Origin: Cerioporus squamosus
Lineage: Eukaryota; Basidiomycota; Agaricomycetes; Polyporales; Polyporaceae
Reading direction: 5' to 3'
DNA length: 64,000 nucleotides
NCBI GenBank assembly: GCA_022592435.1
Contig: JABYQS010000035.1
Span: 62,001-126,000, forward strand
Below, one piece after another: positions 43,315 through 55,775 of this stretch. Position 1 is the stretch's first letter. Each line of letters opens with the position of its first letter. Below the pieces are notes generated by a model, which saw nothing but the letters and a program-made list of their open reading frames with translations, did not search any database and was not told the origin of the DNA. The translations under genes were made by a program, and so were the position numbers.

Positions 43315-45550
43315 TCAAACAGCTTTTTCGGAGCCTCCTCGAGTATCTGATCTGTGACTCAGATCCCCGGACGACTGCGACAGGTCCTGGAGTCCTGCCA
43401 GTGACAGCGAGGTGGCAGTCGGCTATTCGATGCATTGAGTCAGCTTGCGGTGTATGCACCAGAGCGAGGAGGTCACATACTCTCGACAGCCCGAACCTGA
43501 CAGTGCGTTCGGCTACACCCTCCGAGGGGTACTGAGCATCGATAGCGATGACCGATGTAAAGATATCCGTCTCAACCATGACGATCCCCCGGTCTCTGAG
43601 AGGCTCGCGGGCGTTCAACCTGGCGTAATGTGAGCAAGTGGATAAATTACCCAGACGTCCAGTCGACTTACCAGACCATGAACGTTATCGAGTAGACTAT
43701 TCTTGCATCCGTCAGCAGGCCTAGCAAGGGGCGAATAAGTGGAGGAGACCCACGTTTGGTCAGGACAAGCGATGTCGCCGAGTACGCTAAGGTCTTGGGA
43801 AGTGCAAGGGCCTATCGTGACGACGGGACGTGAGTATGTCGCTGGAACGACGCATGTACGCACAGCTACTGGAGCTACTCACGCATACAGCGTTCAGGAT
43901 ATTGACGGTGCTTCGTTTGGGCCGGTGTCACCACAACATTAGATATTCACCAGACGGAGTGAACTCACCACAGAACAAGTCCTAGTTCAGTGATCAACGG
44001 ATGCTCGGTAAAAGGACAGAAGACGGGCATACCGCTGCTAACAGCATAGAGGACAAGAAAGTCGAGAATGGAGTTTGCTCTGTGCCACCATGAGCCGGAG
44101 CATGCGAAGCTGAGGAATGGGGAGTAGGGCATACCGAGATACGCCTGAGCGACTTGTGCGCAGGAAGAATATGAATGCGGAGGTCAACAGGAGGTCGGCC
44201 TGCCAGGATCAAGCACGAACTCGCGGACGCGAGCCACTGCAGAGCTCTTCAGCGGATGCCGTGAACACCGGGGCGCGATGCGGTACGCACTGAGAACCGT
44301 TCTGGCGAGAGCGCATTCGGCTCGTTCCACCTAGCAGCAGCGTGACCCGTCAGCATGCGCTGCTGCGTCATGAGGGATCTGGCACTAACACGAGGACCGA
44401 GAGAGCTTGGCGAGCATGAGATGCAGTTTCTGGTCAGAAGTCTGGAACTCACCGATGCAGCACGCTGGGGAGACGTCATCGGTTTAGACTCGAGCGTCAT
44501 GCAAAGGACTCCTTGAATTCTCACCGAAGAGACCGAACGTCAACAGGATCTATTGAATACCCATCAGTATCGCGAGGCCCGACGAACAAAGAAAGCTCTC
44601 ACAGCGATCAGGGCGATGGGCCTGAAGCTTCGCCTCACTGTGCTCTACATTGATGACGAGCCCGCCAGGATGGGGAAACAGGGACGTACAGACATATATC
44701 CGACGCGCGAGAAAGCTGGAAAGGTAGGAGTATGAGCGTACGTCGGCTCACATTTGTAGAGCCTCTCTTGAAATTCGAAGCTCACAATTGAGTGATCAGG
44801 GTAACCGTTCCCTGCAGAAGGTGTGAGACGGCGCGAGGTAGCTTGAGAGTAAGTGCACGACAGACCCCGAAAACTGGTATAATCTGGTAGCCAGAGTACG
44901 GTTCATTCTTCGTTCAGTTCGTCCCTCATCCATCAGACACGGGAATTCACCTTCATGGACCTGTTCGGACAGTTCAGTCGCAATCCTGAGGTCTATCATA
45001 GCAAGGCACGTACCACACGATGTTGCTCAACAGGGCGGCGGCGTTGAGGTAGTTTGTGACAAGATAGAAGTAACTGCGGTTATGAGCGACGTAGTATAGC
45101 AGGATTCACGAAATGAAGGTCGTACCAACTATGCATTGAGAAAATAGTGGTGGTCAACTCCACAAGGCTGCGTCTAGCATGAGATACGCGACCGGTCAAT
45201 TCAGTGCGATCACGACGTACAACACCACGATCACCTAGGATTCCGCAGCAGTCAGTTATGCTCAGTAGTTCGCGGAATCGGTCACATACCCATATCTTCA
45301 CAAAGCGAGGATCGTTGGGATATCCCCTGAAGTAGCTGTATGTTTGCACGAATAGGACTCCTTGTAACCTTTGGAGGTGTCAACACGGCCAACTCGCACT
45401 GATGTAGCGGCTCGCTACTCACGTTGCACTCGCGAAGGTACCCACTAGCCACGCTCCAATGAACGAGTCGAGCGTCGGTACAATGGACAGGTCCGCGAGT
45501 GGGCTGAAAGGAGGCGAAGCCCCACCTTGAGTGGCAGGTGTCGAAGACAT
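43315..45550 (-). CDS. DUF6534-type seven-helix membrane protein, copy 1
   Basis: A multi-pass membrane protein of a family expanded in Agaricomycetes; function unknown. The start at 45550 gives MSSTPATQGGASPPFSPLAD then PTLDSFIGAWLVGTFASAT. Exon 2 reads LQGVLFVQTYSYFRGYPNDP and RFVKIW, a hallmark of the family (QTYxYFxxYPxDPxxxKxW). Later exons include SYFYLVTNYLNAAALLSNIV (near 45.0-45.1 kb). The C-terminal exon has LNAREPLRDRGIVMVETD and FTSVIAIDAQYPSEGVAERT, the usual LNAR motif followed by a soluble tail. The 3' exon is inferred (acceptor near 43,430), giving a stop about 43315. There are many tiny exons and internal limits are uncertain. It is transcribed toward the lipase 3' end. Confidence 0.7.
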
Positions 45551-45600
45551 GGTCGTCGGGGTGAGCCTGACACTGAGTGGTTTATTTGATTCGGATTGAG

Positions 45601-45610
45601 TACATATAGC
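45601..45610 (-). promoter_or_regulatory. TATA-like box, DUF6534 copy 1
   Basis: GCTATATGTA on the minus strand, about 50-60 nt before the ATG at 45550. Confidence 0.4.
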
Positions 45611-47266
45611 TGAAGCCCACGATATGATACTCCGGAACTGTCAAGTGGATCGTCGCCTGGTCAGCAGAAGATGGAGACGACGTCGGGAGATTTGGTTTCC
45701 GAGGCCCCAACCGCAGTTTAGATTCTCCACGAGTTGGGGTACCCGGTATGTGTCGTTGTGGAGGACATCTCGAATGTTTGACGACCTATGTATAACAAGG
45801 AGTGGGTTGCGCGCCTGACAGCGGTCATGCATCCAAGTTGTCCTTCGCGGAGACAGCGTAGGTGTTCGTAGTGCTCTGTGCAGGTTGGGAGGTGGTGGTG
45901 GTGCGAGCGGCTGTTGTGAGCGACAATCTGTCACTCTGCGACGGCGTGCCCAGCAAACACTTACGGCATCTCCGCCGACAACGTTCGAAGTCCAACCTGC
46001 GAAGCGGGCGAGGATAAGCAGCTGGTTGCCAGGAAACCATCCCATGAGGGATGGTCAGAAACAGGAGCTCTGAATGCGCCATACACAGAGTGCTATGCGC
46101 TCGCCTGGATAAGTACTATGTAGCGCAAAACGTCAATCATATTGGACGAAGGACAGGTCTCACACTCACAGCCTTGCCTGATGCATTCGCTGAACTGGGA
46201 CTCAGCCGTCCAGAGTCCTTGCAAGTTCGCTAACCCTCGCATGCACGTGGCACTTACCATCCGGTTTGGTCGCTGCAGCCTGACTCCCCTGTCGAGCATG
46301 CACTGCATGATGCCGTAGCTTGACAGGAGATGCGGTCATTACTTGACAGCAGACAGAGATCTCGATTGCCCTCTGTCGACAGCGAGTCGTATCCTAGGGA
46401 TCGGAGGTTCTGACATAGTGCGACTGCTTCATTCATCTTCGAATACGAAGCGCAGGATCGAACCGCCGGGCTTCTTCTCTGCAACGGTATTCTCCATAGG
46501 ACTGGAAGGTAAGGAATTCAGTATCACGCAATGGGGGACGAAATCACAGAGCACGCACATGCATAGCAACTTGAGCACGTCGCGAAGCGTCTTCGAAGAT
46601 TTCTCGTGATTTTTATAACGACAGTCCCAAATATAAACCCATATTGACCCCCAAAGTCCTTCAGGCCGTCGGGAATGTTCAAGCTAAACCTCCAATATCA
46701 GTGACAGCCACGTACCCGTACTGATGAGTCCCTGAAGCTGCCCTGTCGTGCAACGCTCTGACGGTATAATAAACTGTCAGCCCGAACTTGTTCTAAACCA
46801 CGTCATTGGTGAGTTTGAAGCCGCCGGGTGGTGGAAACTTGAAGTTTGGTACCAGGAGGAACGAAGCAAAGCTCCTACAAGCCAGCGGGTGGGCGTAGGC
46901 AAGGTAAATCAGATGCAGAAATGCGCATGCATTTTCGCGTCTGCACGGCTCTAGGTCGGAAGGTGCAGCACGTCAAGCTTGATAAGTAGCTTGGTCCATG
47001 GCCGTGGTACCTCCTCGAGCGTTGAATCCGAGCCGACATAGCATTTCAACCTGGGGAGTGATCGCTACGAAGTAGTGGTGTCGCCGTTGCCACCAGTTAT
47101 CGAGTCAAGAGGAGGAGGAGGGCAACGCGACTTGTCAGAAGGAAGTTCGCGTCTGTGCGTTTAGGGCCGGGCGCTCTTACCTCTCGCTATAAGTACAACC
47201 ATTAGAAGTTGTCTGATCGGTTAGTTGACCACATAACTAAACATTACAATTGTATGCTTACTTCAG

Positions 47267-47560
47267 TTACTCACCATTGACGTAGAGCTTTAAGTTCAAG
47301 GCTCTGAGCTTGGCCGCAGTGCCGACAGGTTCGTTGCCGACTCCGACTTCGAGTTCGGACGGCATCTCGTTGACATTGCCCTGCGGGAGCAATCCCAGTT
47401 GGCATTCCGGGACACTGAGATGTGGAAAGGAAGAGAAGATATGTACAGGAGCTACAGCGGCGAGCTCGAGGTTCTTGGGTACCGCGCCGGGGAAGCGCAC
47501 TCCATATGCGAAGGGCGCGCATGTGGTTCGATTCCTACGACCATCAGGTTCGTTCGGACG
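47267..47560 (-). CDS. Unrecognised coding exon candidate
   Basis: A minus-strand open segment with good codon character: FAYGVRFPGAVPKNLELAAV, APVHIFSSFPHLSVPECQLG, LLPQGNVNEMPSELEVGVGN and KLRALNLKLYVNG, ending at a consensus GTGAGT donor. A possible micro-exon (CGAG) between AG and GTAAGAG follows near 47190. The VGNEPVGTAAKLRALNLKLY segment looks like a beta-rich domain, but I cannot name a family. It lies just downstream of the GMC gene on the same strand and could be a separate small gene. Start and end are unresolved. Confidence 0.35.
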   Translation of the reverse strand, partial: RPNEPDGRRNRTTCAPFAYGVRFPGAVPKNLELAAVAPVHIFSSFPHLSVPECQLGLLPQGNVNEMPSELEVGVGNEPVGTAAKLRALNLKLYVNGE

Positions 47561-47752
47561 CAGAGATGGCAATATGAACGCGCGGCAGGTATCTCGCACG
47601 CACTGTGGCCGGGAACCATTATCTGTTGTGACGCGTATAAGAAGGCGATGTCTGCGCAGAAATAGATCGGATAGACTCGAAGGACGACATGATATTGCGA
47701 TAAGCTTGCAAGGATACTGGCGTCGCTCATACCTAGATGCACTCACGAGGTC

Positions 47753-50416
47753 CTATGCAACACCCTTGATCAAGTCCGCCGCCCGTTCTGCGACGGCAAT
47801 GACAGGAACACAGGGGTGCCCTGAGAGCTGGTCGGGGAAGACGGATGCGTCTACCACGCGCAAGCCCTGAATCCCATGGACACACAACTGGGGGTCCACG
47901 ACGCTCGTCTCCGGGTTCGTGCCCATTCTTGCGGATGATGTCTGTGGGCGGTCGTGAGTATACAGGGCAGGAGGCGAGGGACTAGTGGGAAACTTACGGG
48001 GTGTGTCGCGGACTGTCCGTACTTCCGGATAAACGCTTCGATATCTGCGTCCGAAACCTGTTCGCAGGAGAGGGATGTCGCTTAGTAGATAGGTTGCAGC
48101 CGGGATACGTGATGTACAGCGTACCTTGTCTGGGTCCGCGTCTCCAATCCAGTAGTAGTCCGCGTTCTCGGGTTCGGTTGCATAACTACGCAGGTCAAGT
48201 GCGCCCGACAAGGGCGGTGTTCGCACAAGATGGAGGAGGAACCGTACTGCCTTGATGAGGGCGTTCAGGTCACTCTTGTCTGCGAGGAAGCTGATGCGTT
48301 CGCATATCGCAGTGTCAATGTCGGCGGTAGCAAATGTCAAACATGCCACTCACTTGGCGTTGATGAGAGGAGCATCATACACGCTGTTCGTGCGCAGCTC
48401 AACAGTCCCTGTGCTTGAAGGTTTGAGGAGAATCGCGCCCTACAGCGCATGCGTAGTGTTAATAGCGCCCTGCGAGCCATGGGAGCATCGTACCACAGAT
48501 ACACCATAGTTCCCTCGGGGTGGGAAGCCATGTCCATAATCGATGATCCCCATAGGAAAAACGAGATACTCAAGGTCGGGTGCCTTCGGACCAGAGAACG
48601 TGTCCTTCACTGGAAGCTCAGGTCCGTAGGGAAGACTGCGCAAAGATCGTTTATTAGCTAAGCGGAGGGTTGCGGGAAATCCAGAGCCCACTTCTTGTCA
48701 TCCGAACGAGTGAACACCGCTGCCTGCCCGCAGAGCGCACTCATCGGACCTGTACCGACAATGAGCCATCGCAGCAGAGCCCATGCGGCGTGGGCCTGGC
48801 TTTGGGTGACATCATCCCAGGTCCATCCTGCTCGAGCGCGGAAGACGATGGTACCCGGACAGAAGTGCTACATAAGAGAACAAACGGTAGTGCGTCAGCG
48901 ACATGTCGAGGTCAGATGAGAAAGTCCCCTACATCGAGCAATCCACGTCCTACCGCGGGAAGATCCCGTACGACGGGGATGTTGAGCTCCTCGAGTTGCT
49001 TTGATGGTCCTATGCCAGACAAGAGCAACACTTGCGGTGAGCCGAACACGCCGCCGCACACGATGACCTCGCGATTCGCGCCAACCCCAAACTTCGGTCC
49101 ATCCCGTGAAGTCGAAATCTGCACGCCAGCTGCTCGAAGACTACCACCGGCACCCGATGTGAACAAGATGCGCTCGGTGTGGACGGATACGCCGACAGTG
49201 AGATTCGGTCGCTGGCGCACTTCAGGCCGAAGGTACGAAGTCGCAGTGGAGCTCCCTAGAATAGAAGGCATATCGGTGCTGCGCTGCGATACGGCCATGC
49301 ATAGATGCTGGCTGCACTTACGATCGTGCTTCTCATCAACAGCGCCGTAGAACGCGCCTGCGCCGGCCACCCCTGCGGACGTGTTGAAGTCCCTGAGCGA
49401 AGGTCAGCATTCAGGCTATTACTCCGATCACAGATGAAAACGAAGTCACTCACTTCTTCCGCGGTATTCCCAAGTGTTCAGCGGCATCGATGAAGGCTTT
49501 GGTGATGGGCTGAAGTTACGTTCCAAGGTGAGGTGATTGACAGTTGGACAGATGGACGCATGCGTACAGCTAGCTCCAGCTCGGTCGCAATCTTGGGCCG
49601 TCCTTCCTCATCTTCTGGAAGTACCTATCAATCAGGTTTGTGAGCGCGACAGGTCCAGACAGATCCCACTTCAGGAGTAGGGACAAACCTCTCCATAGTG
49701 CTGCTCCCCCATCCCACAGCGCCTTGCCTCTCCCAGGCATCAAAGTCTGCAAAGCACCTTAGCACTATCCATCTAGTGAAAGGAAAATGGGCGTACCTTC
49801 TGGATCGCATTGCTGATAAATCATGGCGTTTATTGAGCTGGCAAGGTGCATTCAAGAGCCCATTACGAATCGATCGTTCCACCAGCAAACTTGACTGACC
49901 TAGTGCCGCCCAGGAGTTTGCCTCTCGGATATTCCACAGTACGTTCGTGCAGCTCTTGCTGGGGGCTGCGACGCGTCTACGAACGTGGCCGGATCAGAGT
50001 GGGACCAGACACGTACGTAGTTCGGTAACGCCAGTCGTGTGCCGATCCAAGCATACGTTCAAATGCGAGCGGGATGCGACTGAACAATTTGCCTTCGTTG
50101 CTGCGGGGCTGGGTCAGTCGGGCGCAGAATGTTCTAGTTAATGACATGCCTCTCTCCGGCCTCGAGCAGCAAGACAGTGCAATTCCGATCTTCTGAAAGC
50201 CTCGACGCAAGAACACACCCTGCTGTACCTGGACAAGACTATTCAGTTGTTGTTGTCAACTATCGCAATGCAACACTTACCGCCACCGACTATGACATAG
50301 TCGTAAGACCGCCACTTCGACTTCACCTCATCGGAGACTGTGCTGGAAGGCTCCGGAGCGAATAGTGTTGCATATGTAGACGGGTCGGTAGGTAACTTGG
50401 ATGTTGAATGTCCCAT
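47753..50416 (-). CDS. GMC oxidoreductase (FAD-dependent)
   Basis: A glucose-methanol-choline family flavoenzyme, oxidising alcohols or sugars; many members pass electrons to oxygen and make H2O2. The start at 50416 gives MGHSTSKLPTDPSTYATLFA with no signal peptide, then SYDYVIVGGG, split by an intron from TAGCVLASRLSEDRNCTVLL and LEAGER, the FAD-binding Rossmann motif. Further blocks: LFSRIPLAFERMLGSAHDW, YPRGKLLGGT, INAMIYQQCDPE, FDAWERQGAVGWG, TATSYLRPEVRQRPNLTV, REVIVCGGVFGSPQVLLLSG and IGPSKQLEELNIPVVRDLPA. The C-terminal part has IEAFIRKYGQSATHP joined to TSSARMGTNPETSVVDPQ, then HGIQGLRVVDASVFPDQLSG and HPCVPVIAVAERAADLIKGV. His residues in ATHP and SGHP are the likely catalytic pair. 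More than ten exons. Substrate is unknown (aryl-alcohol-oxidase-like). Confidence 0.9.
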
Positions 50417-50490
50417 GATGACGGACGGAGCAGAGCTCGCGATAGGTACGGCAGAGGGTTGAGGACGAGGGAGCGTATGCGCTAAGTCCG

Positions 50491-50500
50491 GATTTAAAGA
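50491..50500 (-). promoter_or_regulatory. TATA-like box, GMC gene
   Basis: TCTTTAAATC on the minus strand, about 75 nt before the ATG at 50416. Confidence 0.4.
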
Positions 50501-51079
50501 GGGGTCGGAGAAGTTGCGTCCTCTTTGGGGCGCGGCGAGGTCTCACCGATGCGTTTATTCGCAATTTCCGGGCTGAGACAGCGTCCGTGACGCCTTCGAA
50601 TCTAGGGGGTAGCTTCCCCATCGCGAAGGACTTGAAGTGAAGGGATTGTGGACGAAGGGCGGTACCTCCTCCTGTTCTGGATCCACAGGGCATGAGACCA
50701 AATTTGGTTCAGCCAGCGATGGGAAAAGTTGTTGGGCGGCGGCGCGGGAGCAGGGGAGAACGCCTGGCATCTCCGTAGCCGCATTTAGGAGCTACTTCGC
50801 GAAGGACGCGGACATCACCATCAGTTTGTTTCGCTCACGTCGTCCTGAGATCTTTCGGTTTCCGGTGAAACGCTTGGAACCATGACAAGGTTGACCTCTG
50901 TCTGAGGGTGCTCCTGAAGCCGACGCCAATACTCACGATATCGAATGTCACTGAACGCCGCTCCAGAGGTCCCGATCATGGCGTCTGGATGAACGACGAG
51001 TGCACCAGGATCCGGCGATTGTATGAGAACCGACCACAAGTACCTGAGAACCAGCTAGACCGATTGTTAGGAGGAGGAC

Positions 51080-51115
51080 GTAGGTCTGATATCCCCGAGG
51101 TTCACAGTCCCGACT
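51080..51115 (+). repeat. 36-nt motif shared with 12361-12396
   Basis: Both copies start GTAGGTCTG and share CCCGAGGTTCACAG and CCCGACT; 32 of 36 positions agree by eye. Flanks do not align. It could be a fragment of a dispersed element. Confidence 0.5.
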
Positions 51116-51919
51116 TGTCGAGAGGAGGACTTCAAGTTTGTGCCAACGCCATCTGGACAAGTAAGTGTGTTCAGGGCAGGGCGGCGCCAGGTTGATCCTC
51201 CTCAACAACTGAGTTCTTATTCCCTGCGATGCTGTGCTAATGGGAACATTAAGAATCGCAAGCTTCACTCAGTAATAGTACTTCACTTCCCTTACTTATC
51301 CTTGTTCGCTGGCTACCCACGTACTCGCACCTCGAGGGGGCCACCGAGACTACTTATCGCCGTCTCTCAAACTCGCGGCACGGACTCGACAACGGCATCA
51401 TACAAGGATACCACATTCATATGACACTTGAGACTGGGACAGATTCAGAATCGGGACGTCCGGACTGAAATCCCAGCAGTATCGCCTCGACTGACTGGGT
51501 TCTGTTTTGATAAAGTGACTCCGGGGAGAAGTCCAGGCAACACGCAGTGTAATTCAAAAACTAAGTACTGACCGCTATGCATTCCGCCAGGTACTGCCGA
51601 GGCTGTGACGGTCCACCCTCACCATGCCAGCAGACACGTTTGTGGGTGGCGCAGGAAGCGGCCTTGAACCGCAATCTCACGATGCGGGAGACCGCTGGTC
51701 CCCTTATGCTCATCATGGTTGTAAGGTTCAACGCCACTGCGGCGTCTCGACGCGCCCGGGCCTTCGTGAGCGCAAGCGGGCTGGGACCGATTCGTCGCCT
51801 CGTTCACAAGTCCACTCTCCTGGAGCTTGTGGTCCCCGCTGGACGAGCTGTGCGACGTCACACTGGCATCTCTAGTTCGGAACTCTTTTGAGATCTCTCA
51901 GGAAGAAGCTCGCCAGTAC

Positions 51920-51925
51920 TATAAG
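51920..51925 (+). promoter_or_regulatory. TATA box, DUF6534 copy 2
   Basis: TATAAG about 48 nt before the ATG at 51968. Confidence 0.5.
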
Positions 51926-51967
51926 AAACAGCGCCCTCCGCGATGCTGCCCAAACCTCAGCGCAGTC

Positions 51968-54201
51968 ATGAACCCATCGTCAGCTACCCAAGGCGTAGTG
52001 CCCTTCCTTCCGGCCCAGCTCCCAGCTCTCGACAACACTATGGGAGCTTGGCTGGTTGGAACTTTCATCGGCCTGATGTGAGTCTTCGAGCCCTTTCGAT
52101 GTTTTCGTCCCTCTGATTCGCAACTTCTTCAGCCTGCAAGGTGTCGGCTACCACCAAACGTACCAGTACTTTCGCCTTTATCCCCACGATCCCCGCTGGC
52201 TAAAGCTCTGGGTATGTGTATTCCGCATCTACTACCGGTATGCGTCACTGGTTTACAGATATCTCCGTTAGGTTATCCTGATCACGTACGCTGGTACTTC
52301 TGTGCGAATCGCCCCGTTCTCATTGAGGGACGCAGACTGGTGGAGACACTGAACACGGTGTTATCCATGCACACATGGTATGTGGCATAGTCAGGCGCGA
52401 CGCGTACCTCCAGTCTGACGATGCAAAAGCTACTACAACCTTGTCACGAACTACTTCGAACCGACGGTCCTCCTCGCAGGCCCTGTGTGGTGAGTACAGT
52501 ACTCGTAAGCCGCCACCATGCTAACCGTTCTCCAGGTCTTTGAAGGTACATCATAGCTTGATGGCTGCGGAGACAAACTGATCGTTTGCTGGCAGTTCCT
52601 CCCAGTGCCCGGGGTAAGTGGATCATGGCCCATACTGCGAAGTTTCGGCACCTCATGATGAATCGGCCGCGTTGCAGAGTATGGCTGCAGTCATAACGCA
52701 GCTGTGAGTACTGTGCATTCTCGTGCGCATATCAAACTGACGTTGAACGCGAAGCTTCTTCGCCCGCCGAGTATACAAGAGTCAGTTGCATCGCTTCTCT
52801 ACTTATCCCCATACTGACTCATATCTTGTGTTAAAGTCGACAGACGCTTCCGACCAATTGCGATTATTGCAGTAAGTCATCATTACTCGGACGCATGTCG
52901 CATACGATGACAACGCTTCTCGCAGGCAATTCTCGTACTCGCCTTCGCTGGTGAGCTTCTGCGCGCCAAAAGCACGTCACACTGACCTCTGAACGCTGTC
53001 CGATTTCAGGCTGTTATATCGGTACGCTTCCAAGCCTCTTTCCACCCGTAGCTCTGTGCTAACAAGTCTACTAGCTCTGACGGGGTTGGGGTACGTCGCT
53101 CCTACTCCGCAACTTATTCTACTGGCGAAGTAACCGCTCAAACTTACAGATGGAACGCCCCGAACATTCAGCAATTCCTGAAGAATTCGGCATGTGACTC
53201 CTTCCGCACAATCTCTCGTGCTGACGATACGTGGTGACAGTGGCTGCCGTCCGCGGGGTCTGGCATGATCTTGGTTGGCGATTTCTTGCTCACTGCTAGT
53301 TTGATCTACTTCCTGCGGCGAAACCGGACGGGTGTTAATCGGTACGTTCTACGGCTTCATGGTCGAGCATTGATCTCAGTCAGCCATGCTGTTCCTCGCA
53401 GAACGGACTCTATGGTCGACATAATCATCATGTATACGGTCAGCAGTGGTACGTCGTTTGCGTCCATCCATCGTCATCCGCTCATAGCTGATCGATGTAC
53501 TAGGACTCATCATCTGGTATGTTGAACATGTTGGGCATCGGCCGCGGACTTCGAGTGCTCACTATATCTCCCTTAGCATCTTCAACGTATTGAACGTCGC
53601 ATTTGTGAGCATTCACTTCAGACGGACTGCTCCAAGTTCCCGACATGTACATACTGACATCGTCTCGCAGTCCGTCGCATGGCCTGACAACCTGATCTAC
53701 GCGGGAACCTCCATTGTCCTCACGAAGCGTGAGTGAACTCTCCAGCATCGCCATACGTACACTCACGTCGCACCCGGGCAGTTTACTCCAACACTTTCCT
53801 CGTGTCGTACGTTGCCCCAGATACCTCTTGACACAGACCACGACTCGCTCACGACCCTTAGGTTGAATGCACGACAGTCGCTTATCGACCACGGGGTCAT
53901 GATGGTTGAAAGCAGGCAATTCAGGTCGACCATTGTGAAGCAGACCCCCCGCTCGGACATGTCCTCGAACCTCCGTCGAATCGAGGTGCAACAGGTTCGT
54001 ACGACAACGAAACCGGTCGTCGTATTCACATACTCACATTGGCACACATAGCACGTCCATGTCTCGAGCATCGCGCACACCGACTCTACTCGCACAGCGA
54101 TCGAGCTGAAGGTGGTCCCCAGCGGTCTCGGCTCGGCTGATTCAACTGAGAACTTGGACCGCAAACAACCCGTTGCTACCGACACGGTAGAGGTTGTGTG
54201 A
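51968..54201 (+). CDS. DUF6534-type seven-helix membrane protein, copy 2
   Basis: A multi-pass membrane protein, function unknown. The start at 51968 gives MNPSSATQGVVPFLPAQLPA and LDNTMGAWLVGTFIGLM, closely similar in plan to copies 1 and 3. Exon 2 reads LQGVGYHQTYQYFRLYPHDP and RWLKLW. Later tiny exons carry LVETLNTVLSMHT, YNLVTNYFEPTVLLAGPVW, SAGSGMILVGDFLLTASLIY with FLRRNRTGVN, RTDSMVDIIIMYTVSSG, IFNVLNVAF, WPDNLIYAGTSIVLTK and SNTFLVS. The C-terminus has RLNARQSLIDHGVMMVESRQ, a soluble tail, then a last exon HVHVSSIAHTDSTRTAIELK to TDTVEVV, stop 54199-54201. About 15 short exons. The LNAR motif plus hydrophilic tail is family-typical. Confidence 0.8.
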
Positions 54202-55775
54202 ACACGTTCGCCCGTCCCATATCCTGGTCATAATGTGCAGTTCCGCATCGTTGTGGCCATTCTCGCCAAAATCCTCGCGTCTCGGTATGTCATGTTTGCA
54301 ATATTTGCTCACAGTACAGCTGTATGGTGTAATCGTGTCCCCAAAATTTAATTCATAGGATCACTGTCCTTGAGTACGCCCGAAGCATCTTGTCCGGCTG
54401 AGCAAGTCTCGTATGGGCGTGAGCTCGTTGACAATAGCATGGACGTGGGAGCAGACGGCCGCAGCTTGCAGGAGATATTGAAGGTTCCAGGGACGCTCGT
54501 TAGGTTCCGAAGGAGCAGCAGGAAAGATCCGGAGGCGTCTTGTGAGAGGTCGTCTCCTCCGCAACTGTGGAACGTGAGCGCGTGAGTGAGGGCATCGGGG
54601 AGATGGCAAAGCTGCCTGGTTCTATGATGCAGACTGACAGTATCCGACGCTACGCATGGAGCTTGAGCTTGGTAAAGAAAGCTGACTTCTCCCCGACGAA
54701 GCCAAGGTTGAAACTGGAAGAGGCTGCGACTAGAAGCCGGCGCTGCGGGGGCGTTCTGGCGATATCGACGAACAGAAGCCCACTGCGCACACGTCGTAGC
54801 TTCGAGTTCACCTTCTTACTGCCGGTATAGATGCATCTAAAGGTCCTTCCCGCGCCGCAGCCACTTGACGCATGAGATGCAGCATATGAGGGCTTCAGAA
54901 CCCTTTCCTCATGAGGAACGGGATTTGAGAGGCTTGCAATATGCCTTGTGAAACGCTGAATGTATTCAATATGTCAATCCGATAACGAGCTCGTGTCTGG
55001 GCGACTGTCCCATGGAAATGCAACACGAGCACAGAGTGCGGCCAAGTGACTGGCGGTCCGACTCACAATCTTACAATCGCCGCATTACGCATGATTGCCC
55101 TCCGGTTGGCAACATCAAAATAGTTGCCGCTATCAAGTCGAACTTCCAACGTCCTTGCATCCGGTGGACCCTACTGGCGACGTGCTTCCTGCATACACCG
55201 ATGTCTTCGATGCGGCAACGGCGGTGTGAGTGTATGCCACGATCCGCATCAGTTGCCAGCGTCGTCAGAAATTTTCAGAGTAGATATGTACTTAGTCAAG
55301 CAGGTATACCGTTAATGACTTCATCGCCAGGCGTGCAAAAGACTAGTCGGCGACGGCAACGAGGAGGAGGTCCAGGAGGACTTGGACATCGCGGTCAAGA
55401 CCCACGAGGCAGTGTGTCACCGAGTTAGTCGAACATGAGCGCTCATGAGCAAGCGCTCGCAGCGGCACACCTTCATCGCGACCCACTACCTCGCGCGCTC
55501 TTTCAAAGTACGTTCAGTGTACCTCTACCGAGAATCTGAGAAGACAATGGGAGCCTGTAAGTGGCTTAATACGACTCTGTGCTCAGTTTAAGCCAAATGT
55601 AAGTCCATTGGCACTGATCCCGGGGGCCGCTCCAGTGAGCAGAACTAGAAGTTCTTGAAGGACGCTGAACGAACGCCGGGGAAGACACCCTTGAGGTCCA
55701 CGACATACATATAAGTATGCGGGCTCCCTGTTTACAAATGGTACCCCAGTGTGCCTCTTCCTGTCCGAAACGGCC
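54202..55775. other. 1.6-kb spacer between tandem DUF6534 genes
   Basis: No gene is recognised. A plus frame at 55012-55428 and a minus frame near 54.4-54.8 kb lack family features. Confidence 0.45.
55710..55715 (+). promoter_or_regulatory. TATA box, DUF6534 copy 3
   Basis: TATAAG (in CATATAAGTATG) about 66 nt before the ATG at 55776. Confidence 0.5.

Larger units (their letters stand above)
45551..47752. other. Region without a confidently assigned gene
   Basis: Apart from a possible minus-strand exon at 47267-47560 described separately, nothing is recognised. Several short exon-like open segments exist but do not build a known protein. Confidence 0.4.
50417..51967. other. 1.5-kb divergent intergenic region
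   Basis: It lies between the GMC start and DUF6534 copy 2. Open frames at 50637-50885 and 51577-51891 have no recognised family. It carries one copy of a 36-nt motif (51080-51115) also found near 12,361. Confidence 0.45.

Noticed and set aside
47520..47545. GGTTCGATTCCTACGACC resembling a tRNA T-arm
   Set aside because: The flanking bases do not form the T stem and no matching acceptor or D-arm lies within 75 nt upstream.
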